Below, piece by piece: positions 23,561-32,291 of a stretch of DNA of 64,000 nt. Source of the stretch: JANQQN01 sp964519665 (lineage in GTDB: Bacteria; Myxococcota; Kuafuiibacteriia; Kuafuiibacteriales; Kuafuiibacteriaceae); NCBI GenBank assembly GCA_964519665.1, contig CAZFIV010000028.1:4398-68397 (forward strand), written 5' to 3'. Numbering within the stretch: the first letter of the stretch is position 1; every line of letters starts with the position of its first letter. The notes below the pieces were generated by a model that was not told where the DNA came from, ran no database searches, and saw nothing but the letters and a program-made list of their open reading frames with translations. The position numbers and the translations under genes were made by a program.

Positions 23561-24100
23561 TCACATTTCCAGGTTGTAGGAGGTCCGGCCACGCGGGCCC
23601 GAAACCCGCGTAGCGCCGAGAGAACGGGGCTTCTTCTTCTTCCGCCGACGAGAGCGCCGATAGTTCGGGATCGGCGTCGTGCGCATGTAGGCGTAGATGC
23701 CGAAGGCCGTCACGCCAAGGCCCGCCAAGAGCGCCACCCAACCCCAAGGGAACCCCCCACCAGGAGTCGCGTCCTCCGGGGTGAAAAACGAGATCGGGTC
23801 TTCGCCGCTCAACCCGAGGTAGCTGGCCTCGAGCCCGTTGAAAGCCCGCGCCAGCTCGATGCCCGCCGCCGTGGTCCCGCCCCACCAACAGCTCTCGCTG
23901 AGGTGCGCCGCGAGACGCTGACGCCATAGCTCCCACGCCGCGAGCCATTCCTGCCCTTCGAGGCTCGCCTCCAGGGCCGCCCGATTCCGCGTGACGCGGC
24001 CTTGGAGAAGGTCGGCCGCACGGGAGATCTCCGCCTTGTACGCCTCGCACTCACTCGGCGTGACGAAGTAGCCGACGTCCGGGTTCGTGTTGACAGGCAT
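23561..24100 (-). CDS. virion-type membrane protein with basic tail
   Basis: 179 residues. A helical soluble domain (ECEAYKAEISRAADLLQGRV; WELWRQRLAAHL) precedes one membrane segment (WGWVALLAGLGVTAFGIYAYM) and a strongly basic tail (RRSRRRKKKKPRS). N-out, C-in topology with the basic tail facing DNA would suit an internal-membrane phage. Overlaps the next start by one base. Confidence 0.75.
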   Translation of the reverse strand: MPVNTNPDVGYFVTPSECEAYKAEISRAADLLQGRVTRNRAALEASLEGQEWLAAWELWRQRLAAHLSESCWWGGTTAAGIELARAFNGLEASYLGLSGEDPISFFTPEDATPGGGFPWGWVALLAGLGVTAFGIYAYMRTTPIPNYRRSRRRKKKKPRSLGATRVSGPRGRTSYNLEM

Positions 24101-24426
24101 CAGAGCGCTCCGTCAACGACGTAGTGAACCGTAAGCGCGAACTGGACGTTGCTGCTCTCGCACGCACCGAAGAGCCGCTGGTTCGGGAGGAGCTTGATCG
24201 GAAACGTCGCCCCGGGAGGGAAAGGCGGGAGCTTGTAGATGAAGTCGGGGCCGACGTCGGTCGGCGAAGCCGTCGTGAGAAAGACGCGCGGCCCCGTCGG
24301 CACCGCGAAGAAGACGTCGCGAAACGCGTGCTGCGGAAGCAAAGCCTCGTCCTGCGCCTCCAGCACAGGGCGGAGGTTCTGATCGAGCGTCACGCGAAGG
24401 ATCTGTGTCGGGGCGTAGAGCTTCAT
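24100..24426 (-). CDS. small beta-rich virion protein
   Basis: 108 residues, no membrane segment. LFGACESSNVQFALTVHYVVDGAL at the end echoes the C-termini of the two larger neighbours (DVALALHGTLFVT and LGVSLTGYAEVTG), suggesting a shared sandwich strand. Probably a minor capsid protein of the same family. Confidence 0.7.
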   Translation of the reverse strand: MKLYAPTQILRVTLDQNLRPVLEAQDEALLPQHAFRDVFFAVPTGPRVFLTTASPTDVGPDFIYKLPPFPPGATFPIKLLPNQRLFGACESSNVQFALTVHYVVDGAL

Positions 24427-25379
24427 CAGGTCACGAACAGGGTGCCATGAAGTGCAAGCGCGACGTCGAGCCCGGTCACCGAGCTGTCGAGGCCCTGTAG
24501 CTGCACCTGAAAGGAGTTGCCGGGCTCGACGCGGAGGCCGTCCCCGGGGAAGCGATGACAGACCGCGCGACCCACCGTCTTCCCGAGGAGCGCCATCGGC
24601 ATGTAGGGGAGCGTCAGGGCTGGAACGGCCGGACCCTGGAAGAAGTCGGCCTGCGTACCGTTGCCAATGACGCGGATGTTGACCGCGCCGTAGCGGATGT
24701 CGCCGCGACCGATGGGATCCTCCGCTTCCGCGCCGACCTGGGCGACGAGATCGGTCAGCGCCACCGGCTCACTGCCGCCGTTGCGGAACTGCTCCGGATC
24801 GAGCTGCGCGACGTTCGTGTTCGTGAGATCCCGGCTTGCGCTGAAGAGATAGGGCCGCTGGCTGAGCAGGCCGGTCCCTTCGAGCGCGAGCGCGACGCGT
24901 CGCGCCCCGTCGACCGTCGGATCTTCGAGCGCGACCCGGATGTCCAAGCTGTCTCGGCTCGGAAGGATGAGCGGGCGTTCCAGCTGAAACGCCACGTTCG
25001 CCCGGCTCAGGGTTGGATTGTCCGTGTTGACCACGTTTGCCCAGCTCGGCAGATCGACGAAGAGGCTCGACTGGTAGAACGTGTCGTCCCACTGGATCCG
25101 CATCGCGATCTTCTGAATCGCCTCTTCGTTGAAACCCGCCGGCGGCGACTCGTCGAAGGTGGGTCGAACGAACGCCGTCATGTGCGTGAGCACGACGGGG
25201 AATCGCTCGCCGTTCTGGAACACGCCCGGCGTGGAGTACGCCGGACGGCTGTCCGCCAAGATCTCGATGACGTCGTAGTACGCCCGCGGCTCTTCGACGA
25301 TGCCTGTGGTGGGATTCTTGGCCGCCAGCTCGACCAAGTAGTCGATGTAGCGGCGCTCTCGTTCGCTATCGTACGCCAT
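24426..25379 (-). CDS. beta-rich structural protein, second capsid-family member
   Basis: 317 residues. Helical start (ERERRYIDYLVELAA), then long alternating strands (PVVLTHMTAFVRPTFDE; FQLERPLILPSRDSLDIRV) and a C-terminal GLDVALALHGTLFVT. DSLDIRVALEDPT and GNSFQVQLQGLDS are typical of jelly-roll edge strands. Adjacent to 25383-26516, which has the same layout. Candidate minor capsid, penton or vertex protein. Confidence 0.7.
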   Translation of the reverse strand: MAYDSERERRYIDYLVELAAKNPTTGIVEEPRAYYDVIEILADSRPAYSTPGVFQNGERFPVVLTHMTAFVRPTFDESPPAGFNEEAIQKIAMRIQWDDTFYQSSLFVDLPSWANVVNTDNPTLSRANVAFQLERPLILPSRDSLDIRVALEDPTVDGARRVALALEGTGLLSQRPYLFSASRDLTNTNVAQLDPEQFRNGGSEPVALTDLVAQVGAEAEDPIGRGDIRYGAVNIRVIGNGTQADFFQGPAVPALTLPYMPMALLGKTVGRAVCHRFPGDGLRVEPGNSFQVQLQGLDSSVTGLDVALALHGTLFVT

Positions 25380-25382
25380 GAC

Positions 25383-26516
25383 TTATCCCGTGACCTCCGC
25401 GTAGCCAGTGAGCGAAACGCCGAGCTGATAGATGGTGGGGCGAGGTTCCAAAGCGACCTCGACTTGATCGGGGACCTCGATCTCGACTTCGAGCCCGTCT
25501 CCGGGGGCGAGCACGACCGGCTCCAGGAGGCGGTAGACGCGCGCCGTGGTCTTCGTCGGGCTGACGAGGCTCAGCGGAGCGCCGGGCTCCCAGAAGAGCG
25601 CGCCTGAACCGCCTTGGCTGAGCGACATGCGCGCCTCGGTGCCGATCTGCGAGCCAAGGCTTGCGATGATGCCCTGTGCGCCTGCCGTCGTGGCCTGCTG
25701 AAGAGCCGCGTCGTAGTCGGCCTGGTCGATGGAAATGCCCATGCCCGTAACGAGAGAGCTGGGCCCGTAACCGCCGACCTCCTGCTGGCTGAAGGCGCGC
25801 GCGTTGAAGCGGCTCACCGGCGGGAAGGTCGCGACGGTGTCGCTGAGCGCAGGCGCCCCGAACCCATCGGTGCCGAGCACCGGATTGGCCGTCGCCTGAA
25901 TCGGCACGTCCGCGTACCGGACGTTGCCGTGGTAACGCGCACCGCCCCCGCGGCCTTCGTGAGGACCTTCGTAGATGGCGATGCGCCCCCGCGGAGCAGT
26001 CGGCAGAGTCACGCCCCCGATGTTCGGCAGGCGGTACCCGGAGAGTTGGTAGAACATCGACGCCGAGCGCGGGATCTTCATCGCCCACTTCTCACGCGAG
26101 AAGTCCCAAAGGAACGCGTTGTGGACGTCGGGTCCGGTGAAGACGGCGCCTTGCTCGACACGCGCCGGGCCCGTGGCCGAAGGAACGTCCCCGAGGAGCG
26201 TCGCTTCGTAGTGCCGGCGGTTCCAGTAGTGGCGCCGTCGAACCCCGACCTTGACCCGCGCGAACTCGAGGACCGCCGCCCGGTTGTTTCGGAAGTTGGC
26301 GCTCGTGAGCGTGCCCGCGTCCGAGTAGATGTCGAAGGCGTAGCCGACCGCATCCACGAGCACGTGGCTCAGCGTGACGTTCCAGCTCTCCCCGTTGAGG
26401 AAGTCGCCGAGCGGGAGCAGAAGACGCGACGGAACGGCGCCGCCCGATCCGGCCGAGTTGTCGATTCGACCGACACTCCAGAGTGCCCGAGGTTCGTAGA
26501 TGACGTCGCGCTTCAT
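25383..26516 (-). CDS. beta-rich structural protein, capsid-family member
   Basis: 377 residues. FLNGESWNVTLSHVLVDAVGYAF near the N-terminus and DGLEVEIEVPDQVEVALEPRP then YQLGVSLTGYAEVTG at the C-terminus parallel 24426-25379 and 24100-24426. Start preceded by GAGGAGACC. ~80 bp separate it from the three tandem paralogues. Likely a capsid or vertex component. Confidence 0.7.
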   Translation of the reverse strand: MKRDVIYEPRALWSVGRIDNSAGSGGAVPSRLLLPLGDFLNGESWNVTLSHVLVDAVGYAFDIYSDAGTLTSANFRNNRAAVLEFARVKVGVRRRHYWNRRHYEATLLGDVPSATGPARVEQGAVFTGPDVHNAFLWDFSREKWAMKIPRSASMFYQLSGYRLPNIGGVTLPTAPRGRIAIYEGPHEGRGGGARYHGNVRYADVPIQATANPVLGTDGFGAPALSDTVATFPPVSRFNARAFSQQEVGGYGPSSLVTGMGISIDQADYDAALQQATTAGAQGIIASLGSQIGTEARMSLSQGGSGALFWEPGAPLSLVSPTKTTARVYRLLEPVVLAPGDGLEVEIEVPDQVEVALEPRPTIYQLGVSLTGYAEVTG

Positions 26517-26594
26517 GGTCTCCTCACGCGCAAACGCCCCCCGAGCGACGGGGCTCGAGGGGCGCTCACGATGGGCCGAGAGAGCCCGCAGCCG

Positions 26595-27305
26595 TTAGGC
26601 GATCGGGCGCCGGTTGAGGCCGTCCAGGTAGAGACGCAGACGCGTAGCCTGGTCCCCGAGGATGTTGCTCGTGTCGCGCGGCGACCGCTCCGACTCCACG
26701 ATGACGGTGAAGACGCGGTCGGAGGCGATGAGCACCGGAAGACGCCAGCTGCGCTGGCTCTTCGGCGAGATGGGACCACCCGTGCCGTAGCTGAAGGCGA
26801 TGCCCGCGGCGACGATGTCGCCCGAGGTGTAGGCCGGAGCGCCCACGCCCTGTCCCATCCAAGAGAACGGGAAGCGCGCGTAGGGCTTAGCCTTGTCGGC
26901 GCCGAGCTGGAGCGAGACCACGAGATCCCGCTGAAGCCGACGCAGGTTGAGGCTCGAGTAGGCCGGAGCACCCGCCACCAGCGTCCCCGTGGGAGACGAG
27001 GCAGGGATCTCGGAGTCGTCGAGCGCGAAGATCTCGTACGTCATCGAGTAGACCAGGAACGCCTGGTCACGGTTGATGCGCGTGCGAGTGGTTTGGTTCG
27101 TGTCGGTCTCGGTGGCGTTCCGTCCGGCGAAAGCCGCCGGGATCGTGCCCTGCTGCGGAATGGGGTTGCCGATGAGGTACGAGAACGCGCGCAAGTTCAC
27201 GTCGCGGTCCGCACCAAACTCGATGACCGAGAAACGAGGGATCGAAATCCATTCGTCGATGACGACTTCGTTGCCGTCGGGGAGCCGGAGCTTTTCGATA
27301 GCCAT
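26595..27305 (-). CDS. capsid-type paralogue 3 of a tandem triplet
   Basis: 236 residues. Opens KLRLPDGNEVVIDEWISIPR and closes LRLYLDGLNRRPIA, the two signatures of the triplet. Between them: FSYLIGNPIPQQG, RTRINRDQAFLVYSMTYEIFA and a strand-rich C-terminal half. No catalytic motif or membrane segment. Length, tandem duplication and central place in the virion operon make it a good single-jelly-roll major capsid candidate. Structure is inferred, not recognised by sequence. Confidence 0.75.
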   Translation of the reverse strand: MAIEKLRLPDGNEVVIDEWISIPRFSVIEFGADRDVNLRAFSYLIGNPIPQQGTIPAAFAGRNATETDTNQTTRTRINRDQAFLVYSMTYEIFALDDSEIPASSPTGTLVAGAPAYSSLNLRRLQRDLVVSLQLGADKAKPYARFPFSWMGQGVGAPAYTSGDIVAAGIAFSYGTGGPISPKSQRSWRLPVLIASDRVFTVIVESERSPRDTSNILGDQATRLRLYLDGLNRRPIA

Positions 27306-27317
27306 GCGTCGTCCTCC

Positions 27318-28019
27318 TCAGCTCACCGGACGCTTGCGGAAGCCATCGAAGAAGCATCGAAGGCGGAGCCGCGAGTTGGTGTCGAGCGTGAGGTTGTCCA
27401 CCTGGCCAGGGCCGGGGCGGATGTCGATGGAGAGGGTTTCGCCGCCCTTCACGTAGAGAGGCGAAGCGAACTCGCGCGCGTCGCAGACCGAGTCGCCGCC
27501 GTTGTTCGCCGCGACGTAGCCGGTGGCTCCGAGCGAAGCGACCGAGCGAGCGGCCGAGTTGTACTGGACGACGCCGGTGGACGCCGGGAACCAGGACAAC
27601 GGGCTGCGAGTGTACTCCTTGACCACCGCGATCTTCGTCAGGACGAGAAGATCACGCTGGGCGCGGAGCATGTTGGCGAGCGAGACGAAGGGCGGATCGA
27701 CCTCCGGAAGACCGCTGGGGTCGGCCACAGCGCCTTCGTCGCCGATCATGAACACCTCGATGGAGAGGTTGTACGCAATCAGCTCCTCGTCCTCCGGGAG
27801 ACGACCGCCCTCGCCGAAGAGGTTGGTGTCCGCGAAGGTCGCGTTTCGACGGGTCGGAGCGCCCGGAACCGAGCCGCCGACCGCGTACGAGAACGCCGTG
27901 ACGACCGGGAAAGACGTCGCGCCGATCTCGACGGTCGAGTAGAGCGGCTCGGCCGCGGTCCAGTCCTGCGGAAGCAGAACGTCGCCGTTGGGGAGCCGCA
28001 GCTTGTAAAAACGGGCCAT
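27318..28019 (-). CDS. capsid-type paralogue 2 of a tandem triplet
   Basis: 233 residues. KLRLPNGDVLLPQDWTAAEP at the start, VVTAFSYAVGGSVPGAPTRRN, DEELIAYNLSIEVFMIGDEG and RLRCFFDGFRKRPVS at the end match the other two copies in order and spacing. It is diverged well beyond allele level, so the duplication is old and the copies probably occupy different lattice positions. 12 bp separate it from the next copy. Confidence 0.75.
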   Translation of the reverse strand: MARFYKLRLPNGDVLLPQDWTAAEPLYSTVEIGATSFPVVTAFSYAVGGSVPGAPTRRNATFADTNLFGEGGRLPEDEELIAYNLSIEVFMIGDEGAVADPSGLPEVDPPFVSLANMLRAQRDLLVLTKIAVVKEYTRSPLSWFPASTGVVQYNSAARSVASLGATGYVAANNGGDSVCDAREFASPLYVKGGETLSIDIRPGPGQVDNLTLDTNSRLRLRCFFDGFRKRPVS

Positions 28020-28020
28020 G

Positions 28021-28758
28021 TCAGCTCACCGGCCGCTTGTAGAGGCCGTCGAGGTGCACGCGCACCTGCATCACGCCCGCATCAATCTCCAGCGGGGTCG
28101 CGACCTCAGTCGTGAAGTCGATGGCGCGCTGGTCCTCGTTGACCAGGAAGACCTGGTACTTCTCCGTGCCTCCGACGTGGATCGGAATGGCGTAGGAGCG
28201 AACCGCTTCCTGAGAAGGAAGACCCTGGCTACCGATCGAACGAATGGCAGCCGCAGCGTCCGTGTTGTAGAGGCCGAAAGCCACCGCACCGAAGCCGGTG
28301 TTGTAGTAGCCGAGCCCGGCCTCGTGCATGATGGTCTGGCTCACCTGGAACCGCAGCAAGAGCGCCCGGTTGAGGATGGCCAAGTTCTGCGCGCTCGGAA
28401 TCGGCTCGCCGAGCGCCCGCTCCTGCGCGGTGTTGAGGTTCGCCGGCGTGTTGCCGTCCGTCCGTACGAAGAACATCTCGGGCTTGATCGAGTAGACCAA
28501 GATCTCTTCGGTCCCGGCGGTCGAGCCCGGGGTCGCGACGTTCGTGTCACGCTTCGTCGCCGTACGCCGCGTACCGACGTTGCTGCTGGCAGCAACGGGG
28601 TCGCCGATGGCGTAGGTGAAGAGCGTAAGCTGACGATCGCTGAACCCGGAGAGGAGATCGATCGTCGAGTAGACAGGCTTGTCCTGCCAATCGACGAAAG
28701 CGATCTCCTTACCGTCGGGGAGACGGAGCGTGGTGATCTGGGTCGTTCCGTTGGTCAC
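28021..28758 (-). CDS. capsid-type paralogue 1 of a tandem triplet
   Basis: 245 residues. TLRLPDGKEIAFVDWQDKP, TLFTYAIGDPVAASSNVGTRR, EEILVYSIKPEMFFVRTDGN and VRVHLDGLYKRPVS are the triplet signatures. The N-terminal arm is ~7 residues longer than in the others. First translated of the three. Same inference of major capsid role. Confidence 0.75.
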   Translation of the reverse strand: MTNGTTQITTLRLPDGKEIAFVDWQDKPVYSTIDLLSGFSDRQLTLFTYAIGDPVAASSNVGTRRTATKRDTNVATPGSTAGTEEILVYSIKPEMFFVRTDGNTPANLNTAQERALGEPIPSAQNLAILNRALLLRFQVSQTIMHEAGLGYYNTGFGAVAFGLYNTDAAAAIRSIGSQGLPSQEAVRSYAIPIHVGGTEKYQVFLVNEDQRAIDFTTEVATPLEIDAGVMQVRVHLDGLYKRPVS

Positions 28759-28792
28759 GCGATGCTCCTGGTTGAAAACCTGCCTTCAGACC

Positions 28793-29434
28793 TCAGGCGG
28801 AGAAGCCTGGGGTGCCGAAGACGCGAGTGTTGATGCCGTTGAGCCCGCTCAGGGTCACGGTCTCACCGTAGGAGCCGAGGCCCCCGCTGAGCTGCCCGTG
28901 CGGCGCGTTCTCGGCCACGATGGCCCGCATGCCCTGCTGCGGACGAGCGAAGACGATGCCCTCGAGCGACTGATCGCCGCTGGCCATGGCCGCGCCGTTG
29001 GCGAGCGCCGCGACGATCTTCGGGCCCGTGTCCGAACCCGGGGCGATGAGCATGTCCGAGCCCCAGCCGAAGAGGCCCACCATGGTGGCCGCCGTGAAGC
29101 TCGAGGTGGCCGCGGCCATCCCCTTTTTCTTGCCGCCGACAGCAAGCAGCGAGGCCGAAGCCGCGATGCCAGCGAGGTGGCCGAAGAGCCAGCTCCACTT
29201 CAGGAGCATCTGGCTGGTCTTGTCGCTGCCCTTGACGAAGTAGCGGATGCCGAGGGCAACCGCCGCCGTCACACCGCCGCCGATCAGGGGAGGCATCGCC
29301 GCGCCCATGGCGCCCGTGCCGAGCATCCCGACACCCGCCTTGCGGACGGTGATCGTGCTGCCCATGCCGCGCTTGCGGCGCGTCGTCTTCCGGCTCTTCC
29401 GACGCGCGGGGCGCCGCCGCTTACGCTTTGCCAT
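28793..29434 (-). CDS. virion membrane protein with highly basic N-terminus
   Basis: 213 residues. The first 24 residues are mostly Lys and Arg (KRKRRRPARRKSRKTTRRKR), then several Gly/Ala-rich membrane-capable segments (GMLGTGAMGAAMPPLIGGG; LFGHLAGIAASASLLAVGG; VGLFGWGSDMLIAPG). The C-terminal 50 residues are soluble. Directly upstream of the capsid triplet. Probably a multi-pass or membrane-active virion protein with a DNA-facing basic arm. Confidence 0.75.
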   Translation of the reverse strand: MAKRKRRRPARRKSRKTTRRKRGMGSTITVRKAGVGMLGTGAMGAAMPPLIGGGVTAAVALGIRYFVKGSDKTSQMLLKWSWLFGHLAGIAASASLLAVGGKKKGMAAATSSFTAATMVGLFGWGSDMLIAPGSDTGPKIVAALANGAAMASGDQSLEGIVFARPQQGMRAIVAENAPHGQLSGGLGSYGETVTLSGLNGINTRVFGTPGFSA

Positions 29435-29474
29435 TCTACTACCTCTTACCAGCGAGACTGGTCGTTTTGTAAAA

Positions 29475-29705
29475 TCACCGGGGAACTTTTCTTACCCGGA
29501 AGTCAGGGCCGAGACCCTGAGCAATCTGATTGGCGACCTGCCGCCGCCGGTAGCGCGCCACCACGACGCGCTCTTTGCCGTATTCGTAGACCACGTGAAA
29601 CGGCGTAGGGATCTCAAGGACGGGGATGTCCCACGGAGCGGGCCCCGCCTGAATCGGGCTGTTCGGATCGCCGAAAGCCGGGAGCGCCTCGATCATCGCG
29701 CCCAC
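29475..29705 (-). CDS. small hypothetical virion-module protein
   Basis: 76 residues. Pro-rich N-terminal half (APWDIPVLEIPTPFHVVYEYG), then a basic segment (RVVVARYRRRQVANQIA) and RVRKVPR. Overlaps the next gene by 13 bases. No membrane segment. Function unknown. Confidence 0.65.
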   Translation of the reverse strand: MGAMIEALPAFGDPNSPIQAGPAPWDIPVLEIPTPFHVVYEYGKERVVVARYRRRQVANQIAQGLGPDFRVRKVPR

Positions 29706-30118
29706 CTGTTCACGAGCCAGAAGAGACCCGCAACGCCCCCGACAGCGACGACCGTGTACGCGACGATGCGCCCCATGCTTCGCGGCGAAGACGCGCTGAG
29801 ACGACGCTGAAGCTCAACGCGCTGTCCGTCGATGGCTTCGCCGAGGTTGCGCGCCCGTGCAATCCAGTCCGCGAAGCGTGCGGACTCGAGATTGCCAGTC
29901 TCGACCTGGAGCTCCTGAAGACGCTGAAGGAGGCCCTGCTGGGCCACCTTCAGATCGCGAAGCTGCGCCGGCGTGAAGCCCTGCGCCTGCGCTTCGCCGA
30001 TGATCTGATGCTGCTCCGTGATCTTGGCAGAGAGCGTCTCGATCCAGCTATTCGCCTTCTGAACCTCGGCTTGCGTCAGCGAACCAAGACCCAAGTGTCC
30101 GAGCGCAGCGACCCTCAT
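29693..30118 (-). CDS. coiled-coil protein with C-terminal membrane anchor
   Basis: 141 residues from the ATG at 30118 (ATGA overlap). Residues 15-95 are a long Gln/Glu/Leu helix (QAEVQKANSWIETL; LKVAQQGLLQRLQELQVETG). A C-terminal membrane segment (IVAYTVVAVGGVAGLFWLV) ends NRWAR. It is one of the tail-anchored proteins typical of this operon. Confidence 0.75.
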   Translation of the reverse strand: MRVAALGHLGLGSLTQAEVQKANSWIETLSAKITEQHQIIGEAQAQGFTPAQLRDLKVAQQGLLQRLQELQVETGNLESARFADWIARARNLGEAIDGQRVELQRRLSASSPRSMGRIVAYTVVAVGGVAGLFWLVNRWAR

Positions 30119-30792
30119 CGACGCCTCCGGAGGTAGGTGTAGCCAGCGCCGGCCAAGCCCACGCCGATGGCCGCCAAAAAGAGAGCCGCCACCCAACGGC
30201 CCCCCTGGCCAGGCGCACGCGCCGTGACCAGCTCCGCCGGAAGATCCGGCGCAGGCTTCGAAGGCTCCGGCTGATACGGAAAGCCCACGTCGATCGACGG
30301 CGTCGGACCCACGTCACCCTCGACCTCCGCGTTCAGCCACCATTCGATCACCTGCGGGAGAACCGCGGGGTCGTTGCCCAGGAAATGCTCCGCTTGCCGC
30401 GCAACCACGGAGTCCGTGGCGATCGCGGGCTGAACTTCCGCGGCCCACGCGCCCACTTCGCCGGCTGACGTAGGCAGCGAGAGGGCCAGACTGCTCAACT
30501 CCGAACCGAACGCCGACGCAAGCGAAGACTTCAGCGCCGTCTGCGTCGCGGAGTCGTAGCCACCCGTCACGGCAAGCCGACGAGGAAGCGCCTGGTTCAC
30601 CGCGTCCTGCTGCGCAGGCGCGTAGCTCGCAACCAGGTTCTGCCGATACCGCCCGTACGCGCGCTGAAACGCGACCAACACACCGCTTGCGGCTGTCGTG
30701 TCACCCCGGCTCATCGCCAAGGCGTACGTCCACGCAACCACACCGAGGGCTTCGGCGGCTCGCGTGTCGTAGTTGGTCGTCGCGCGCGGCAC
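30115..30792 (-). CDS. virion-type protein with C-terminal membrane anchor
   Basis: 225 residues. A long soluble helical domain (AYGRYRQNLVASYAPAQQD; SSLASAFGSELSSLALSLP), a Pro-rich neck, then a membrane segment (VAALFLAAIGVGLAGAGYTYL) and RRRR end. Overlaps the next gene by 4 bases. Likely inserted in the virion membrane with its large domain on one face. Confidence 0.75.
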   Translation of the reverse strand: MPRATTNYDTRAAEALGVVAWTYALAMSRGDTTAASGVLVAFQRAYGRYRQNLVASYAPAQQDAVNQALPRRLAVTGGYDSATQTALKSSLASAFGSELSSLALSLPTSAGEVGAWAAEVQPAIATDSVVARQAEHFLGNDPAVLPQVIEWWLNAEVEGDVGPTPSIDVGFPYQPEPSKPAPDLPAELVTARAPGQGGRWVAALFLAAIGVGLAGAGYTYLRRRR

Positions 30793-30798
30793 GACGGA

Positions 30799-31248
30799 TC
30801 AGCGCTTCTTCCGCCGGCGGCTCTTCAGACAGGCGCCCGTGTTCTTGTTGACGCCGAACTTGCAGCGACGGCGCTTGCCGAGACCGCTGACGCTTCGGAC
30901 GTTGCTGCCGTACTTGGACTGCGTCCGCATACGGCACATGAAGCCGCCGCCCTTCTTCGGCTTGCAGCCCTTCTTCAAGACCTTGCGGGTCTTGCCTCCG
31001 GCGACCTTCTTGGTCGTGTACGCCTTGTCCTTGGAAACGGAGCCCCAGACCATGCCTTTGGTGCGACGCGCCCGGGCTTTGCGTGCCTTCGCGCGCTTCT
31101 TCGCCTTCTTCGTGCACGAGATGCGCGTGCCCGCCTTGCCCACGCGGACGTACTTGCAGCCCGTCTTGAGGACTCGATACTTCCTGCCGTTGTGGGTGAC
31201 GACGCGCGTCCCCTTTTCCTTCGTGACGTACTTACCGAGAGCCGGCAT
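30799..31248 (-). CDS. Lys/Arg-rich protein with CKFGV-type motif
   Basis: 149 residues, about a third Lys or Arg. Three Cys-containing elements alternate with basic blocks (KKAKKRAKARKARARR), and the C-terminus CKFGVNKNTGACLKSRRRKK matches CKFGVSKTTGKCLKRPRRR of the short protein 34832-35002. Histone- or protamine-like; probable DNA-condensing virion protein. Confidence 0.75.
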   Translation of the reverse strand: MPALGKYVTKEKGTRVVTHNGRKYRVLKTGCKYVRVGKAGTRISCTKKAKKRAKARKARARRTKGMVWGSVSKDKAYTTKKVAGGKTRKVLKKGCKPKKGGGFMCRMRTQSKYGSNVRSVSGLGKRRRCKFGVNKNTGACLKSRRRKKR

Positions 31249-31263
31249 TCTCTTTCTCCTCGA

Positions 31264-31860
31264 TCAGGTGATCGCGCGGAAAACCGCAACTGCCCCGAGC
31301 ACGATAGCACCGCCGATCGCGATATTTCGCCACGGGATTCCGTTTTGAGCACTGAGCGGTGTGGTGGCGTTGGACACCACACCGTTCGACAAGGGTTCGA
31401 CGAAAGGATTGCTCGACGACTCGGCCACCGCTTCGGCGTCTGCCACGTCTGAAGCAACCTCCTCCGGCAGCGCCGGAGCCGCGGGCGCCTCCGCACCACT
31501 GCGCGCAGCCCCGCTCGGTACAAGCGGCGAAGGGATCAAATCCTTCGGAGGCGGGATGCGGCTGCTGATCGGCGTCCAGTTATCCGTCTGGACATCACGA
31601 ACAGCAACTGCCGGCTTGGAGCTGACGCGAGCTTGATCAAGATTCCGCGTCGACGCGTACGCCGCAGCGTACTCCGACGGCGACGCCGAAGACGTCATAG
31701 ACGCTTGCATCTGAAGCGAAGCCGCCTCCCGGCGCTGCCCTGGCGTCATCTGCATCTGAGGCGAAGCCGCCTCCCGGCGCTGCCCTGGCGTCATCGCCAG
31801 GCTGTCGAAACGGCCGAAGCCCATCAGCGGGCCGTTGCGTCGGCGAATGGTGTACATCAT
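31264..31860 (-). CDS. virion-type membrane protein with internal tandem repeat
   Basis: 198 residues. Residues 23-52 contain a near-perfect tandem duplication (MTPGQRREAAS-QMQ twice). A Ser/Ala/Pro-rich middle is followed by a C-terminal membrane segment (IAIGGAIVLGAVAVFRAIT). Start overlaps the preceding stop. No family recognised. Confidence 0.7.
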   Translation of the reverse strand: MMYTIRRRNGPLMGFGRFDSLAMTPGQRREAASPQMQMTPGQRREAASLQMQASMTSSASPSEYAAAYASTRNLDQARVSSKPAVAVRDVQTDNWTPISSRIPPPKDLIPSPLVPSGAARSGAEAPAAPALPEEVASDVADAEAVAESSSNPFVEPLSNGVVSNATTPLSAQNGIPWRNIAIGGAIVLGAVAVFRAIT

Positions 31861-32291
31861 CGGGTCAGCCCTACGAAGGCGAGTGCCGCCAGCGCGACGC
31901 CGCCCACGGCCAAAGTCGTCTTGCGGAGGTACCAGGGCTTGCAGCCTTCGGTGCTCATGTCCGCTGCCGTCATCATCTGCTTGAACGCGGCCTTATCGAC
32001 GGCCACGAACGAACGTGCTGACGCAAGACTCTCGTTGCTTGCCGGGATACCGGTGACTTGCTCCTGCTGCTGCACGAAGGCGCGAGCGAGACACTCTCCT
32101 TCCGGGTCCAAAAGAGGCCCCGCAGGCGGCGACTCAGGAGGGGCAGCACGAAGCAGAACTTGCTTAGGCGGCGCAGCCTGCTCTGCGACGCGGCCTTTGG
32201 CTTGATCCGAAAAGGTTTGCCGGAACGTCGAGTAGTTGAGTTTGCTGACATCAACCTCCCCAAAACCAGCGCGAGCGACGTACATGATCAC
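31857..32291 (-). CDS. virion-type membrane protein with shared N-terminal motif
   Basis: 144 residues. YSTFRQTFSDQAKGRVAEQAAPPK near the N-terminus parallels YLQFREAFEQQAKGRAVTSAAPSA of the next gene, so both carry a FR-x2-F-x2-QAKGR element. Two Cys and a C-terminal membrane segment (TTLAVGGVALAALAFVGLTR). Overlaps both neighbours. Confidence 0.7.
   Translation of the reverse strand: MIMYVARAGFGEVDVSKLNYSTFRQTFSDQAKGRVAEQAAPPKQVLLRAAPPESPPAGPLLDPEGECLARAFVQQQEQVTGIPASNESLASARSFVAVDKAAFKQMMTAADMSTEGCKPWYLRKTTLAVGGVALAALAFVGLTR

Noticed and set aside
25614..28115. 833-residue plus-strand open frame opposite the capsid candidates
   Set aside because: Composition is Arg/Asp/Val shadow-like, and the minus-strand genes have coherent starts, overlaps and paralogy.
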